Made by a program: the position numbers and the translations under genes
Notes under the pieces: model-generated
Told to the model about the DNA's origin: nothing
The model's input: only the letters and a program-made list of their open reading frames with translations
The model's database searches: none
DNA from: Pseudomonas sp. ANT_H12B
GTDB taxonomy: Bacteria > Pseudomonadota > Gammaproteobacteria > Pseudomonadales > Pseudomonadaceae
DNA length: 64,000 bases
Direction: 5' to 3'
Assembly: GCF_008369325.1 (NCBI RefSeq)
Contig: NZ_VOBI01000012.1
Span: 1 to 64,000, forward strand
Shown here: in pieces, positions 49,479 to 58,148 of the stretch
Position numbering within the stretch: position 1 is the first letter of the stretch
How the letters are laid out: every line of letters starts with the position of its first letter

Positions 49479-50323
49479 AGGGCAAATCGCGGCAGTTTGT
49501 TTTCTACAGGAAGTCCGAGAGGGTTCAGGCGCGGTAACTGCCGACCGTCTTCGTGACGCAGCAACTCGAGGCAGTGACGCTTCAAGCGGGAAAATTCGTG
49601 GCGGGTGACCAGTTCGGTGGTGCGTGGCCGAGGGAAATCGAGGCGCAGGTCTTCGATGATCCGCCCCGGTCGCGAACTCATCACCAGCAGGCGATCGGCG
49701 AGGAACAGCGCTTCGTCGATGTCATGGGTGACGAACACCACGGTGGTGCGAATCTGCGTCCAGATGTCCAGCAACAATTCCTGCATGTTCAACCGGGTCA
49801 ACGCATCGAGGGCGCCGAAGGGTTCGTCCATCAACAACAGGCGCGGACGGTTGATCAACACCCGTGCGATTTCCACGCGTTGCTGCATGCCACCGGACAG
49901 TTGATCCGGCCAGCGCTCGGCAAAGCCTTCGAGGCCCACCAGGGCAAGGATTTCATCGGCGGCTTTATGGCGTTCGACCTTACCGATGCCGCGCATTTTC
50001 AGGCCGAAGGCGACGTTGTCACGCACCGTGCGCCAGGGAAACAGCGTGTGTTGCTGGAAGACCATGCCGCGCTGGGGCGATGGCGCCGAGACTTCTGCGC
50101 CGTCGACCTTGAGGGTGCCGGCGCGGGGTTGCAGGTGTCCGGCCAGCGCGCCGAGCAAGGTCGATTTGCCGCAACCGGATGGCCCGAGGATGCACACAAA
50201 CTGCCCCGGTTCGATCTGGCAGTCCAGGCCTTGCACGGCTTCGAAAGCAGCGCTGCCCTCCCCCAGACTGATCGCCAGGCCGCGAATATCGATTTGCCCT
50301 TCAGGGTGTTGAAAAATGCTCAT
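49475..50323 (-). CDS. ABC transporter ATPase, nitrate/sulfonate/taurine type
   Basis: This 282-residue ATPase has Walker A GPSGCGKSTLLGAL (about 50-63), Q-loop VFQQHTLFPWRTV, signature LSGGMQQRVEIARVL and Walker B LLLMDEPFGALD, with the H-loop VTHDIDEA. Sequence style is that of TauB/SsuB. The ATG at 50323 overlaps the permease stop as ATGA. It powers uptake together with the permease and the binding protein at 51350. Confidence 0.93.
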   Translation of the reverse strand: MSIFQHPEGQIDIRGLAISLGEGSAAFEAVQGLDCQIEPGQFVCILGPSGCGKSTLLGALAGHLQPRAGTLKVDGAEVSAPSPQRGMVFQQHTLFPWRTVRDNVAFGLKMRGIGKVERHKAADEILALVGLEGFAERWPDQLSGGMQQRVEIARVLINRPRLLLMDEPFGALDALTRLNMQELLLDIWTQIRTTVVFVTHDIDEALFLADRLLVMSSRPGRIIEDLRLDFPRPRTTELVTRHEFSRLKRHCLELLRHEDGRQLPRLNPLGLPVENKLPRFAL

Positions 50324-51105
50324 CAGGCTTTTCCTCGTGGTCGATGCCAGGGCGTAAACAACCCGCCCAATCGTTTGATCAGCAGACTGCTGCCCATCCC
50401 GAGTACGCCAATCAGCAACATGCCGACCACGATGTCGGCGTAGTTCTGAATGGTGTAGGACTCCCAGGTGTAATAGCCGATGCCGTACTGGCCGGAGATC
50501 ATTTCCGCGGTCACCAGACAAAACCACGAAGTGCCCATGCCGATGGCCAGCCCGGTGATGATGCTCGGTGCGGCGCCCGGCAAGATGACCTCCAGCAGAA
50601 TCGCCCGACGCCCGGCCCCGAGGCTTTTTGCCGAAGCAATCAGCCGAGGATCGACGCCTTCAACGCCGTGCACGGTGTTGAGCAGGACCGGAAACAGCGC
50701 ACCGGTGAAGGTGATGAAAACCATCGACAGTTCTGACGACGGGAACATCAGGATTGCCAGCGGAATCCACGCTACCGCCGGGATTGGTCGCAGCACTTCC
50801 AACGGTGGCAGCAACACATCTTCGGCCCATTTCGAGCGACCGATCGCCAGGCCCAGGGCGATGCCGATGATCAGTGCGCTGAGATAACCGGCGAAGACCC
50901 GGCTGAGGCTGCTGCCGAGGTGTTGCGCGAGTTTGCCGGAGTCGCCTAGGCCGAGGGCGGCTTCGATGACCGCCAGTGGCGTCGGGACGTTGGCGAAGGT
51001 GACCAGGCCGAGGTTCCAGTGGTGGCAGGCGGCGAGTTGCCAGAATAGGAGGCAGAGCAGTAAGGAGGCTGCTCGGGGGATCCAGCGGGCGAATGATCTG
51101 TGCAT
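50323..51105 (-). CDS. ABC transporter permease, SsuC/TauC type
   Basis: This 260-residue protein has about six membrane helices and the EAA-type coupling loop ASAKSLGAGRRAILLEVILPGAAPSI (seen as SAKSLGAGRR and ILPGAAPSII, about 165-190). PAVAWIPLAILMF is the usual family stretch. The start at 51105 was chosen over a longer frame with no ribosome site. It is transcribed 245 bases after the binding-protein gene, with an inverted repeat element between. Confidence 0.92.
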   Translation of the reverse strand: MHRSFARWIPRAASLLLCLLFWQLAACHHWNLGLVTFANVPTPLAVIEAALGLGDSGKLAQHLGSSLSRVFAGYLSALIIGIALGLAIGRSKWAEDVLLPPLEVLRPIPAVAWIPLAILMFPSSELSMVFITFTGALFPVLLNTVHGVEGVDPRLIASAKSLGAGRRAILLEVILPGAAPSIITGLAIGMGTSWFCLVTAEMISGQYGIGYYTWESYTIQNYADIVVGMLLIGVLGMGSSLLIKRLGGLFTPWHRPRGKA

Positions 51106-51163
51106 GGATGGAATACCAGCTTGATTCGGTTGGATTGAAGATCTTTGTGTGGGTTGAAATCCA

Positions 51164-51325
51164 CCCCTCACCCCAGCCCTCTCCCCAGTGGGGAGAGGGG
51201 GAAAGGGAGCCGATCTCCATGTTTTTCAAGTCCTGAGTTCGACTCGTAGTGCCAAGTCGGCAAAGTTTGACCAAACACCTCGATCAGCCCCCTCTCCCCT
51301 CTGGGGAGAGGGTTGGGGTGAGGGG
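51164..51325. repeat. inverted pair of CCCTCACCCCAGCCCTCTCCC elements
   Basis: CCCCTCACCCCAGCCCTCTC followed by its own GGGGAGAGGG hairpin (51164-51200) is mirrored by CCCCTCTCCCC/GGGGAGAGGG and GGTTGGGGTGAGGGG (51288-51325). The two arms face each other about 85 bases apart in the gap between permease and binding-protein genes. They could form a long hairpin or reduce read-through. Confidence 0.75.
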
Positions 51326-51349
51326 TAGTTCTTGAGTCCACCCCACAAC

Positions 51350-52756
51350 TCAGCGGGTAGCGACGGCCTGGGCGGTGGCATCGGTGAAGTCGAAGACTTT
51401 GCCGCCCTGGGCCGTGGCGAATTGCTGAGCCTGGCCTTTGAGCAAGAACGCACTCAGGCGGCCCTTGGCATCACTGGCAAACCACGCCTGATCCGCCAGC
51501 AACTTGATCCCGCTGTCATTGGCCTGGGCATACACCGCGCGAATGTTTTTGCCTTCCTGCTTCAGGCTGGCCAACGCGGTGAACGCCGACTCTGCCGAGG
51601 CGTACTGCCGAACCTTCGGCTCGCCACGCACCCAGATCTCGGCCACATGACTGAAATCGGTGATGGCTTCGCCACTCAGCGCATCCACCGCCTTGAGCGG
51701 CGTCTGTGCGTAGTTGGCCAGTTGCGCGGTGTAGTCCAGGTTCGAAGCCTTGAATGCGGCGCGGATGTACTGGTCATCGATAAAGGTATTGAGGTCCAGA
51801 CCGCGATCGGCTTTGTTCAACAATTTGAGGGTGTCGATGGCGGTGCCGACGGCCTGACGGTATTCCGGCTTCCAGCTCAGGTCGCGGGTCTGTACGCCGA
51901 GCGGACCGTAGAACAGATAATTGACCTCCGCATCGACGCCGGTGACCTTGGCGATCAACTCGCTGTACTTCTCAGGTTCCGCCGTCAGCAACTGGTTGGC
52001 TTCGATGCTAGCGCGCAGGTAAGCGACGACAATTTCCGGGTACTTTTTCGCGTAGCTCTGATCGACCAACGCACCGTGGAAGGTCGGCGCATTCGCCTGG
52101 GAACCGTCATAAATCTTGCGAGCAAAACCACGGCTCGGGAACAGCTCGGCGAACGGTACGAAGTCGGCGTGGGCGTCGATCTTCCCGGCCTGCAACGCCG
52201 AGCCTGCGACTTCCGGCGGCTGGGCAATGATGTTCACGTCTTTGAGCGGATCCCAGCCTTGGGCCGCGACCGCCCGCAGCAACATGCCATGGGCGGTGGA
52301 TGCGAACGGCACAGAAATGGTCTTGCCCTTGAGCTCGGCCAGCGACTGCACGCTCGATGCGCTCGGCACCACGATGCCGTTGCCGCTGCCCTTGATGCTG
52401 CCCGACAGCACGCTGATGAACAGGCTGTGCTTGCCCGCGGTTTCGAACGCCACACCGTTGAACGAACCGGGGAAATCGGCCATGGCGCCGAAGTCGAGTT
52501 TGCCGGCGACCATCTCGTTGGTCAGCGGAGCGCCGCTGGTGAAGTTCTTCCACTGCACCTCGTACGTGGCGTCTTTGTATTGGCCATCGCGGGGCAAGTA
52601 TTTGTCCAGGAGGCCGAGCTCGCGGATCAACAGACCGCCAGCGGCGCAGTTGATCGTGGTGTCCTGGGTGCCGATGGCAATGCGGATGGTTTCTGCTTGC
52701 GCAGACAAGGTGAATGAGGCCAGTACCAGACCGGCAAATGCTGCACGCAATAACAT
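51350..52756 (-). CDS. ABC substrate-binding protein with NosL-like C-terminal extension
   Basis: This 468-residue periplasmic protein has a signal peptide (about 1-21, ending SAQA), then an SsuA/TauA-type binding fold (about 22-350; GKTISVPFASTAHGMLL, GKIDAHADFVPFAEL). The last 110 residues (from about 355) are extra compared with the usual 320. Their end, AWFASDAKGRLSAFLLKG then FATAQGGKVFDF, resembles NosL copper lipoproteins, though no metal ligands are obvious. GAGGGGA lies before the ATG at 52756. The transported compound is not known; a sulfonate or related organosulfur compound is plausible. Confidence 0.86.
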   Translation of the reverse strand: MLLRAAFAGLVLASFTLSAQAETIRIAIGTQDTTINCAAGGLLIRELGLLDKYLPRDGQYKDATYEVQWKNFTSGAPLTNEMVAGKLDFGAMADFPGSFNGVAFETAGKHSLFISVLSGSIKGSGNGIVVPSASSVQSLAELKGKTISVPFASTAHGMLLRAVAAQGWDPLKDVNIIAQPPEVAGSALQAGKIDAHADFVPFAELFPSRGFARKIYDGSQANAPTFHGALVDQSYAKKYPEIVVAYLRASIEANQLLTAEPEKYSELIAKVTGVDAEVNYLFYGPLGVQTRDLSWKPEYRQAVGTAIDTLKLLNKADRGLDLNTFIDDQYIRAAFKASNLDYTAQLANYAQTPLKAVDALSGEAITDFSHVAEIWVRGEPKVRQYASAESAFTALASLKQEGKNIRAVYAQANDSGIKLLADQAWFASDAKGRLSAFLLKGQAQQFATAQGGKVFDFTDATAQAVATR

Positions 52757-52890
52757 GGGTATTCCCCTCGAATCATTTATCAGGATATTCGTCTCCGCCA
52801 CGATCAGGGCGTGGTGGGAAACGAGGGGTGTTCTGAATCAGGCGTCCGGGGGTTACCGGATGGCTTTGTGGTTGTTTGGACTGGCCTCTT

Positions 52891-52983
52891 CGCGGGCAAG
52901 CCCGGCTCCCACAGGTTTCTTTGGTGTCTACAAAGTTTGGGATTCAGCACAAATCACTGTGGGAGCGGGCTTGCCCGCGAAGG
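52891..52983. repeat. REP pair, outward orientation
   Basis: CGCGGGCAAGCCCGGCTCCC at 52891 comes first and TGTGGGAGCGGGCTTGCCCG near 52959 second, the reverse order to the other REPINs in this window. It lies between the ferredoxin stop and the binding-protein start. Confidence 0.82.
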
Positions 52984-53003
52984 CGTCCGGACAGCACCCA
53001 CAC

Positions 53004-53249
53004 TTAGCGCAGCAGATACGGGATCTCGACTTTCACTGCGCCGGTCGGGCAATCCTTTTCACACGGCATGCAGTACCAACATTCGTCGAACGCCATGTAG
53101 GCCTTTTGCGTGGCCGGGTTAATCGCCAGCAGGTCCATCGGGCAGACATCGACGCACACGGTACAGCCTTTGTGGGCGATGCAAAGGTCCTCGTCGACCG
53201 TGACCGGTGCGTTGGAGCGGAAGAAGATTTCCTGGGGTTGATAGGCCAT
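53004..53249 (-). CDS. two-cluster 4Fe-4S ferredoxin (AprB-like partner)
   Basis: This 81-residue protein carries eight cysteines in two cluster motifs: C-x5-C-x2-C-x3-CP in LCIAHKGCTVCVDVCP, and C-x2-C-x2-C-x3-CP in CWYCMPCEKDCP. It is encoded 26 bases after the flavoprotein gene, as the electron-transfer beta subunit follows the alpha subunit in adenylylsulfate reductases, though it is shorter than AprB. A ribosome site AAGAGAGACC precedes the ATG at 53249. Confidence 0.92.
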   Translation of the reverse strand: MAYQPQEIFFRSNAPVTVDEDLCIAHKGCTVCVDVCPMDLLAINPATQKAYMAFDECWYCMPCEKDCPTGAVKVEIPYLLR

Positions 53250-53275
53250 TTCACGGTCTCTCTTTTTTGTAAGGC

Positions 53276-55006
53276 TCAGGCCGCAAAGGCACCGACTCGC
53301 AGCCGGTCGTAGGCCTGCAGTTCTTCGGCGTCCAGCGGGATGATGTAAGGCTCGACGGCTTTCTTGAAACTGGTCATCTGGCCGTCATCCCCCTTCTTCA
53401 GGTGGCAATGGCAGAACCATTCGCTGTCGTTGCGTTGTGGGTGATCGACCCGATAGTGGTAGAGCCCCCAGCGACTTTCGGCGCGGAACAGTGAAGCGCG
53501 GGCGGCCATTTCGGCGCAGTCGCGGATCATGCTGACTTCCATCGCACGCATCAGCTCGTGGGCGTTGTGGGCCTTGATCTGATCGAGATCGCGCTGGATA
53601 TCGCTGAAGCGTTGCAGGCCGATCTGCATCTTTTTCGTCACTTTCGGCGGTTGCAGGTAGTCGTTGACGAAGCGCCGCAGCTTGTATTCGACCTGCGCGG
53701 GCGGCAGGCCGTGTTCGCGATCCAGCGGCGCGTAAACCCGTTGTTGTTCCGTTTCAATCTGCCTGGAATCGACTGCGGAAAATTCACGACCAGCCACAAA
53801 ATCCGCCGCGTTGGTACCGGCAAACCAGCCGTAGGTAAACGCGCCGAGCATGTAGTTGTGCGGCACGGCAGCCATGTCGCCCGCCGAGTACAAACCCTTG
53901 ACCGACGTTTCCGCCCGCTCGTTGACCCACACCCCCGACGCCGAGTGACCGCTGCAAAAACCGATCTCGGAGATGTGCATCTCGACCATTTGCGTGCGGT
54001 AATCGGTGCCACGATTGGCGTGGAACTGGCCGCGACTCGGGCGTTCGTTGCTGTGCAGGATCTCTTCGATGTTCTGGATGGTTTCCTCGGCCAGGTGATC
54101 GAGTTTGAGGAACACCGGGCCGTTGCCGCTTTCGAGCTCCTGGTGGAACTCCCACATCATCTGCCCGCTCCAGTAGTCGCATTCGATGAAGCGTTCACCC
54201 TTGTTGTTGGCGGTGTAGCCGCCCAGCGGGCCGGTGACGTAGGCGCAGGCCGGGCCGTTGTAATCCTTGATCAACGGGTTGATCTGGAAGCATTCCAGGT
54301 TCGAAAGTTCCGCCCCGGCGTGATAGGCCATGGCGTAACCGTCGCCGGCATTGGTCGGGTTTTCGTAGGTGCCCATCAGGTAACCCGAGGACGGCAGCCC
54401 CAGGCGTCCGGCGGCGCCGCAGCACAGGATCACCGCTTTGGCCTTGATCACGTGGAAGTCGGCGGTGCGGCAGTCAAAACCCATCACACCGTTGACCGCG
54501 CCCTCTTCATCCGTCAGCAAGCGGGTGCAAACCAGCCGATTGGTGATGCTCACCCGCGCCCGTTTCAACTGGCGGTACAGGACTTTTTTGATGTCATGCC
54601 CTTCCGGCATCGGCAGCACGTAGGCGCCCATGTGGTGGACCTTTTTCACCGCGTAGTCGCCGGTTTCGTCCTTCTCGAATTTCACGCCCCAACGGTCCAG
54701 TTGCTCGATCGTTTCAAAGCTGTGGGTCGCATAGGCATACACCGCTGCCTGATTGACGATGCCGTCATTGGCGATGGTGATTTCCTTGGTGTACTGCTCC
54801 GGCGTCGAGTGACCGGGAATGATCGCGTTGTTCAGGCCGTCCATGCCCATGCTGATGGCGCCGCTGCGCTTGACGTTGGCCTTGTCGATCAGCAACACCC
54901 GCAGATCGCGGTTGCGCTCCTTGGCCTTGATCGCCGCCATCGGGCCAGCGGTGCCGCCGCCAATCACGACGATGTCGTATTCCTGTTCCAAAGTCGTTCG
55001 GGTCAT
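53276..55006 (-). CDS. AprA/fumarate-reductase-like FAD oxidoreductase
   Basis: This 576-residue flavoprotein has an N-terminal FAD fold (VVIGGGTAGPMAAIKA), GAISMGMDGLNNA, a second FAD region GLYSAGDMAAVPHNYMLGA (about 375-393), and a C-terminal ESRWGLYHYRVDHPQR and WFCHCHLKK stretch recalling adenylylsulfate reductase alpha. With the ferredoxin it should carry out a two-electron redox step. The desulfonation genes asfA/asfB of P. putida are a possible relative, from memory. It overlaps the GntR gene by 4 bases. Substrate not known. Confidence 0.85.
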   Translation of the reverse strand: MTRTTLEQEYDIVVIGGGTAGPMAAIKAKERNRDLRVLLIDKANVKRSGAISMGMDGLNNAIIPGHSTPEQYTKEITIANDGIVNQAAVYAYATHSFETIEQLDRWGVKFEKDETGDYAVKKVHHMGAYVLPMPEGHDIKKVLYRQLKRARVSITNRLVCTRLLTDEEGAVNGVMGFDCRTADFHVIKAKAVILCCGAAGRLGLPSSGYLMGTYENPTNAGDGYAMAYHAGAELSNLECFQINPLIKDYNGPACAYVTGPLGGYTANNKGERFIECDYWSGQMMWEFHQELESGNGPVFLKLDHLAEETIQNIEEILHSNERPSRGQFHANRGTDYRTQMVEMHISEIGFCSGHSASGVWVNERAETSVKGLYSAGDMAAVPHNYMLGAFTYGWFAGTNAADFVAGREFSAVDSRQIETEQQRVYAPLDREHGLPPAQVEYKLRRFVNDYLQPPKVTKKMQIGLQRFSDIQRDLDQIKAHNAHELMRAMEVSMIRDCAEMAARASLFRAESRWGLYHYRVDHPQRNDSEWFCHCHLKKGDDGQMTSFKKAVEPYIIPLDAEELQAYDRLRVGAFAA

Positions 55007-55755
55007 GCCTGATCCCCTTTTTGCCGGTCGATCCGCAAGCGGTACTGGAACGCATCGCCGCGGTAGTAAAGGTGTTCGAAGTCCACGGGAAGGCCTGCGG
55101 TATCGTGGGTCAGACGCTCGATGCGCATGATCGGCGAGCCGGCCTCGACGTTCAGTGCCTGGGTCAGGTCGCTGTCGGCCAGCACCGCGTCGATGGCCAG
55201 GTCGGCATGACCGAGCGCCAGGCCGCAGTCGTTTTCGAGGATCAGGAAAATGTCGCGTGTGACCAGATCGGCCTTCTCCAGCCGTTCGCCGATGGTTTTG
55301 GGCAGGTAGGTGATTTCCAGCGAGATCGGCTCACGGTTAATTAACCGAACGCGTTTGATCTGCGCCACGGTCTCGCCTTCGGCAACCTGCAAACGCTCGG
55401 CGACCAGTTTGTCGGCAGGAATGAATTTGAAACTGCGCAGGCGGTTGATCACCTCGTAGCCGCGACCGGTCATGGACTCGGCCAGGCCTTGCAAGGTGCT
55501 GACGTTCTGGAAGGTTTTTGGCTTGGCGACGAAGGTGCCCTTGCCATGAATCTTGAAGATCAGCCCTTCTTTCTGCAGATCTCCCAAGGCCTGGCGCACG
55601 GTGATGCGGCTGACTTTGAACAGCGCGCCGAGCTCGCTTTCGGAAGGCATCTGACTGTCTTGCGAGTATTCGCCGTCGAGAATGCGGGCGCGCAGCACAT
55701 CCCGCAGCTGGGTGTGCAGCGGGACGCTGCTCAGGGAAAGAATGTTATCGGTCAT
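55003..55755 (-). CDS. GntR/HutC-family regulator
   Basis: This 250-residue repressor has an N-terminal winged helix (about 10-78, MPSESELGALFKVSRITVRQ) and a C-terminal UTRA ligand domain (about 95-240). It is first in the leftward cluster, overlapping the flavoprotein start, and faces an inverted repeat just upstream that is a likely operator. It probably senses the substrate or product handled by the flavoprotein and ABC importer. Confidence 0.92.
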   Translation of the reverse strand: MTDNILSLSSVPLHTQLRDVLRARILDGEYSQDSQMPSESELGALFKVSRITVRQALGDLQKEGLIFKIHGKGTFVAKPKTFQNVSTLQGLAESMTGRGYEVINRLRSFKFIPADKLVAERLQVAEGETVAQIKRVRLINREPISLEITYLPKTIGERLEKADLVTRDIFLILENDCGLALGHADLAIDAVLADSDLTQALNVEAGSPIMRIERLTHDTAGLPVDFEHLYYRGDAFQYRLRIDRQKGDQA

Positions 55756-55764
55756 GGCAGATCA

Positions 55765-55810
55765 CTTGTTATAACGAGTTATGACGTGATCTTAAAGTTC
55801 TAATAACAAG
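55765..55810. promoter_or_regulatory. candidate GntR operator region
   Basis: CTTGTTAT (55765-55772) and ATAACAAG (55803-55810) are inverted copies, and GTTATAAC (55768-55775, self-complementary) and AGTTAT (55778-55783) lie inside. The AT-rich stretch starts 10 bases before the GntR gene and likely holds the promoter and autoregulatory site. Confidence 0.5.
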
Positions 55811-55857
55811 CTTGAGAAATACTATTTGAGCATAAGGTTAGATTCGCCGGGTGAGCG

Positions 55858-55984
55858 CGATCCTGTGTAGCACCGCGAGGCCGCGTTCGGCTGCGCAGCA
55901 GTTGTGAAATCAGACAATGCGGTGTGTCTGGGGCGCCCTGCATGCAGGGTTTACGACGGCTTCGCAGGCTCGGCAGCTACAGGG
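55858..55984. repeat. decayed Pseudomonas intergenic repeat pair
   Basis: GATCCTGTGTAGCACCGCGA followed by GGCCGCGTTCGGCTGCGCAG, and a distal TTACGACGGCTTCGCAGGCT then CGGCAGCTACAGG, look like two arms of a common Pseudomonas intergenic element with many changes. The 234-base gap between GntR and the Gfo/Idh gene holds no supported coding region. Confidence 0.4.
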
Positions 55985-55989
55985 TTGCG

Positions 55990-56955
55990 CTAGCGTTTCA
56001 GGATCTGGTCCATTACCCAGTCGGTTTTCAGCGCTTGTTCGGCCACCGCCGGATGCTGCGATTCACCCCGAATGTGTGCATTCATGCCCAGCACGTGATG
56101 CCACTGGATGTGCGGGTGATTCTCGATGTTCAGGCTGAGGCTTTCATCAGCTTCAAGCTGTACTGGGTGCTCATCAAACACGGAGAAAGTGATCCGGCCT
56201 TTGCCGCCAATCACCTCCACTCGATCCTCGCGGCGGTCCGCGACGAAGTTCCAGCAACCCATGCCCATGGCCCCGCCAGCAAACCGCCAACTGGCGCTGA
56301 CGGCATCTTCCGCGGCGTACAACCCGGCCTGCCGAGCTGTAAACCCTGCGACTTCATTGATGTCACCGAGCAGGTACTGAAACAGATCGAAGCCATGACT
56401 GGCGAGGTCAGCGAAATAGCCACCGCCGGCGATCGACGGATCGGTGCGCCAGTTGTCGGTGCCGTCGAGATCCGCTGCCGACGGGGCTTTGGTCAAGGTC
56501 CAGGTCAGGTGCCGGACTTCCCCGATCCGCCCCTCTTCCAGCCATTGCCGCACCTGCTGGAAGCGTGGCAGCGAACGACGGTAGTAGGAAACGAACAGGT
56601 GCAGCCCGGCCTCGCTAAAGACCTTTTGCATCTCCAGGCTTTGCCCGGCATTCAGCGACATCGGTTTTTCAACGCAACAATATTTGCCGGCGGCGGCCAC
56701 CAACAGGGCATAAGCGTGATGACTGTCGGGCGGCGTGGCGATGTACACCGCGTCGACCTCGGGATCATTGATCAGCGCTTCGACGTCAGTGTAGACCCGA
56801 GCAATGCCGTGGCGCGCAGCATAATCGGTCACCGCCTCCAGCCGCCGCCCCATCACCGCCACCAACGCCGAGCCGGGAGCCTTGTAAAAGGCCGGCCCGC
56901 TCTTGCGTTCAGCGACGCTGCCGCAACCGATCATGCCCCAGCGCACCACGTTCAT
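55990..56955 (-). CDS. Gfo/Idh/MocA-family oxidoreductase
   Basis: This 321-residue NAD(P)-dependent enzyme has a Rossmann start WGMIGCGSVAERK, then DAVYIATPPDSHHAYAL (about 65-81) and the EKP motif CCVEKPMSLNA (about 90-100). The C-terminal substrate domain includes GGGYFADLASHGFDLFQYLLG, read as GGYFADLASHG. It probably oxidises a sugar or polyol; the substrate is unknown. The start at 56955 lies 16 bases after the DyP stop, so the two are likely cotranscribed. Confidence 0.9.
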   Translation of the reverse strand: MNVVRWGMIGCGSVAERKSGPAFYKAPGSALVAVMGRRLEAVTDYAARHGIARVYTDVEALINDPEVDAVYIATPPDSHHAYALLVAAAGKYCCVEKPMSLNAGQSLEMQKVFSEAGLHLFVSYYRRSLPRFQQVRQWLEEGRIGEVRHLTWTLTKAPSAADLDGTDNWRTDPSIAGGGYFADLASHGFDLFQYLLGDINEVAGFTARQAGLYAAEDAVSASWRFAGGAMGMGCWNFVADRREDRVEVIGGKGRITFSVFDEHPVQLEADESLSLNIENHPHIQWHHVLGMNAHIRGESQHPAVAEQALKTDWVMDQILKR

Positions 56956-56971
56956 ATTCACTCCTTGATTG

Positions 56972-57859
56972 TTAGCCGATGCGCAATGCGCGCAGGTCCA
57001 GATGACCGTCCTTGAGCGGCGGGCACCAGTAGTAGCCACCGGTGATCGGTCGGCTGATGCGATACAGACCGTCGGTGATACCGTCTTCCAGACCGCTCAT
57101 GCGGCGCAGTTGGGCTTCGAAGGCATCGAGGGAGAAACCAAAGGCGAGGAACATCAGGCCGGCGCGGTCGCCTTCGATCCATGGCATAGAACGCCGAACC
57201 ACGAACGCTTCGGGGGCGAAGCTTTCCTGGGCGGTGCGTTTGACGTGGGCGGAGATTGGCGCGTCGTCGAGTTCTTCGTTGTCGCTCAAGCGACGGCCCA
57301 TGATGTCGTCCTTGTCATGGGACGGCATCGCGTGAAAGCCTTTCAGGTCATGCTGCCACTGCTGGATCGCGGCGAAACTGCCACCGACCATGCCGTCCGC
57401 GCCGTCACTCACCAATGCGGCGGCCACGGCAGCTTCGTCGTGAGGGTTTTCAGTGCCGTCTTCGTAACCGGTCAGGTCGTGGCCGGTGAGGTGGCGGAAG
57501 GTTTCGTTCATTTGTACCAGGCGCAAGGCCGGTGCCAGCGCGGCTTCGATGGCGTTGCTGCGATTGAGCAATTCCCCACGGTCGACACCGTGCAACCAGC
57601 ACCAAAGGGCATGTTGGGTCGACGGGTTGTCGACGCCGACACCGGTCAGCGCAGGAAAGGTGCGCAGGTTCTCGATTTGACCGTGCAGCGCTTTGACCAA
57701 AGATTCACCGAAGCCGACCACTGCCGACTTTCCGTCCACCAGGCCCTTCAGATTGTCGAGCGCGGCCGGCAGTGCAGCGGCGGATTCGAGTGCGAAGAAC
57801 ATATGACGGGCTTGAGGTGGAACTGGGGTGGCGAGAATGCCCGGCTGGTAATAACTCAT
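56972..57859 (-). CDS. DyP-type heme peroxidase
   Basis: This 295-residue enzyme has the family signature GYEDGTENP with D134, the heme-ligand His H205 in ISAHVKRTAQ, and conserved GGSFAAIQQWQHDL and MFLAFGFSLDAFE segments. It uses peroxide to oxidise dyes or other bulky substrates. It has no Tat or Sec leader and the length fits the smaller bacterial class. It lies upstream of the Gfo/Idh gene. AAGGAG precedes the ATG at 57859. Confidence 0.94.
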   Translation of the reverse strand: MSYYQPGILATPVPPQARHMFFALESAAALPAALDNLKGLVDGKSAVVGFGESLVKALHGQIENLRTFPALTGVGVDNPSTQHALWCWLHGVDRGELLNRSNAIEAALAPALRLVQMNETFRHLTGHDLTGYEDGTENPHDEAAVAAALVSDGADGMVGGSFAAIQQWQHDLKGFHAMPSHDKDDIMGRRLSDNEELDDAPISAHVKRTAQESFAPEAFVVRRSMPWIEGDRAGLMFLAFGFSLDAFEAQLRRMSGLEDGITDGLYRISRPITGGYYWCPPLKDGHLDLRALRIG

Positions 57860-58148
57860 ATGAACTCCTTCAGAAAGAGCGCGAAGTTTAACCGCAGCAT
57901 CGGCCGTTGTGTGTTCTCAGGTCAAAAGATCGCCTGTTCCCGGGGCGACTTGGAGAGCCGCTGCTTTCCGGTACAACGCAAAGCGGTCTACGCTTGGGAC
58001 ACAAGATCCAGACCATCACCCCCTCTGCTCTGCCCGCCTCAGCTCGATTGCCGGTAAAAAGTCGAGTCATTAAGGCGTATAACCGTTGAAGCGAATTCTG
58101 AACTGCAAGCCGCCAGCGTATGGCTTACATCACACACGGGGTAGCGAC

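Noticed and set aside
53558..55012. 484-codon open frame opposite the AprA-like gene
   Set aside because: Antisense shadow; the flavoprotein on the other strand has clear FAD motifs.
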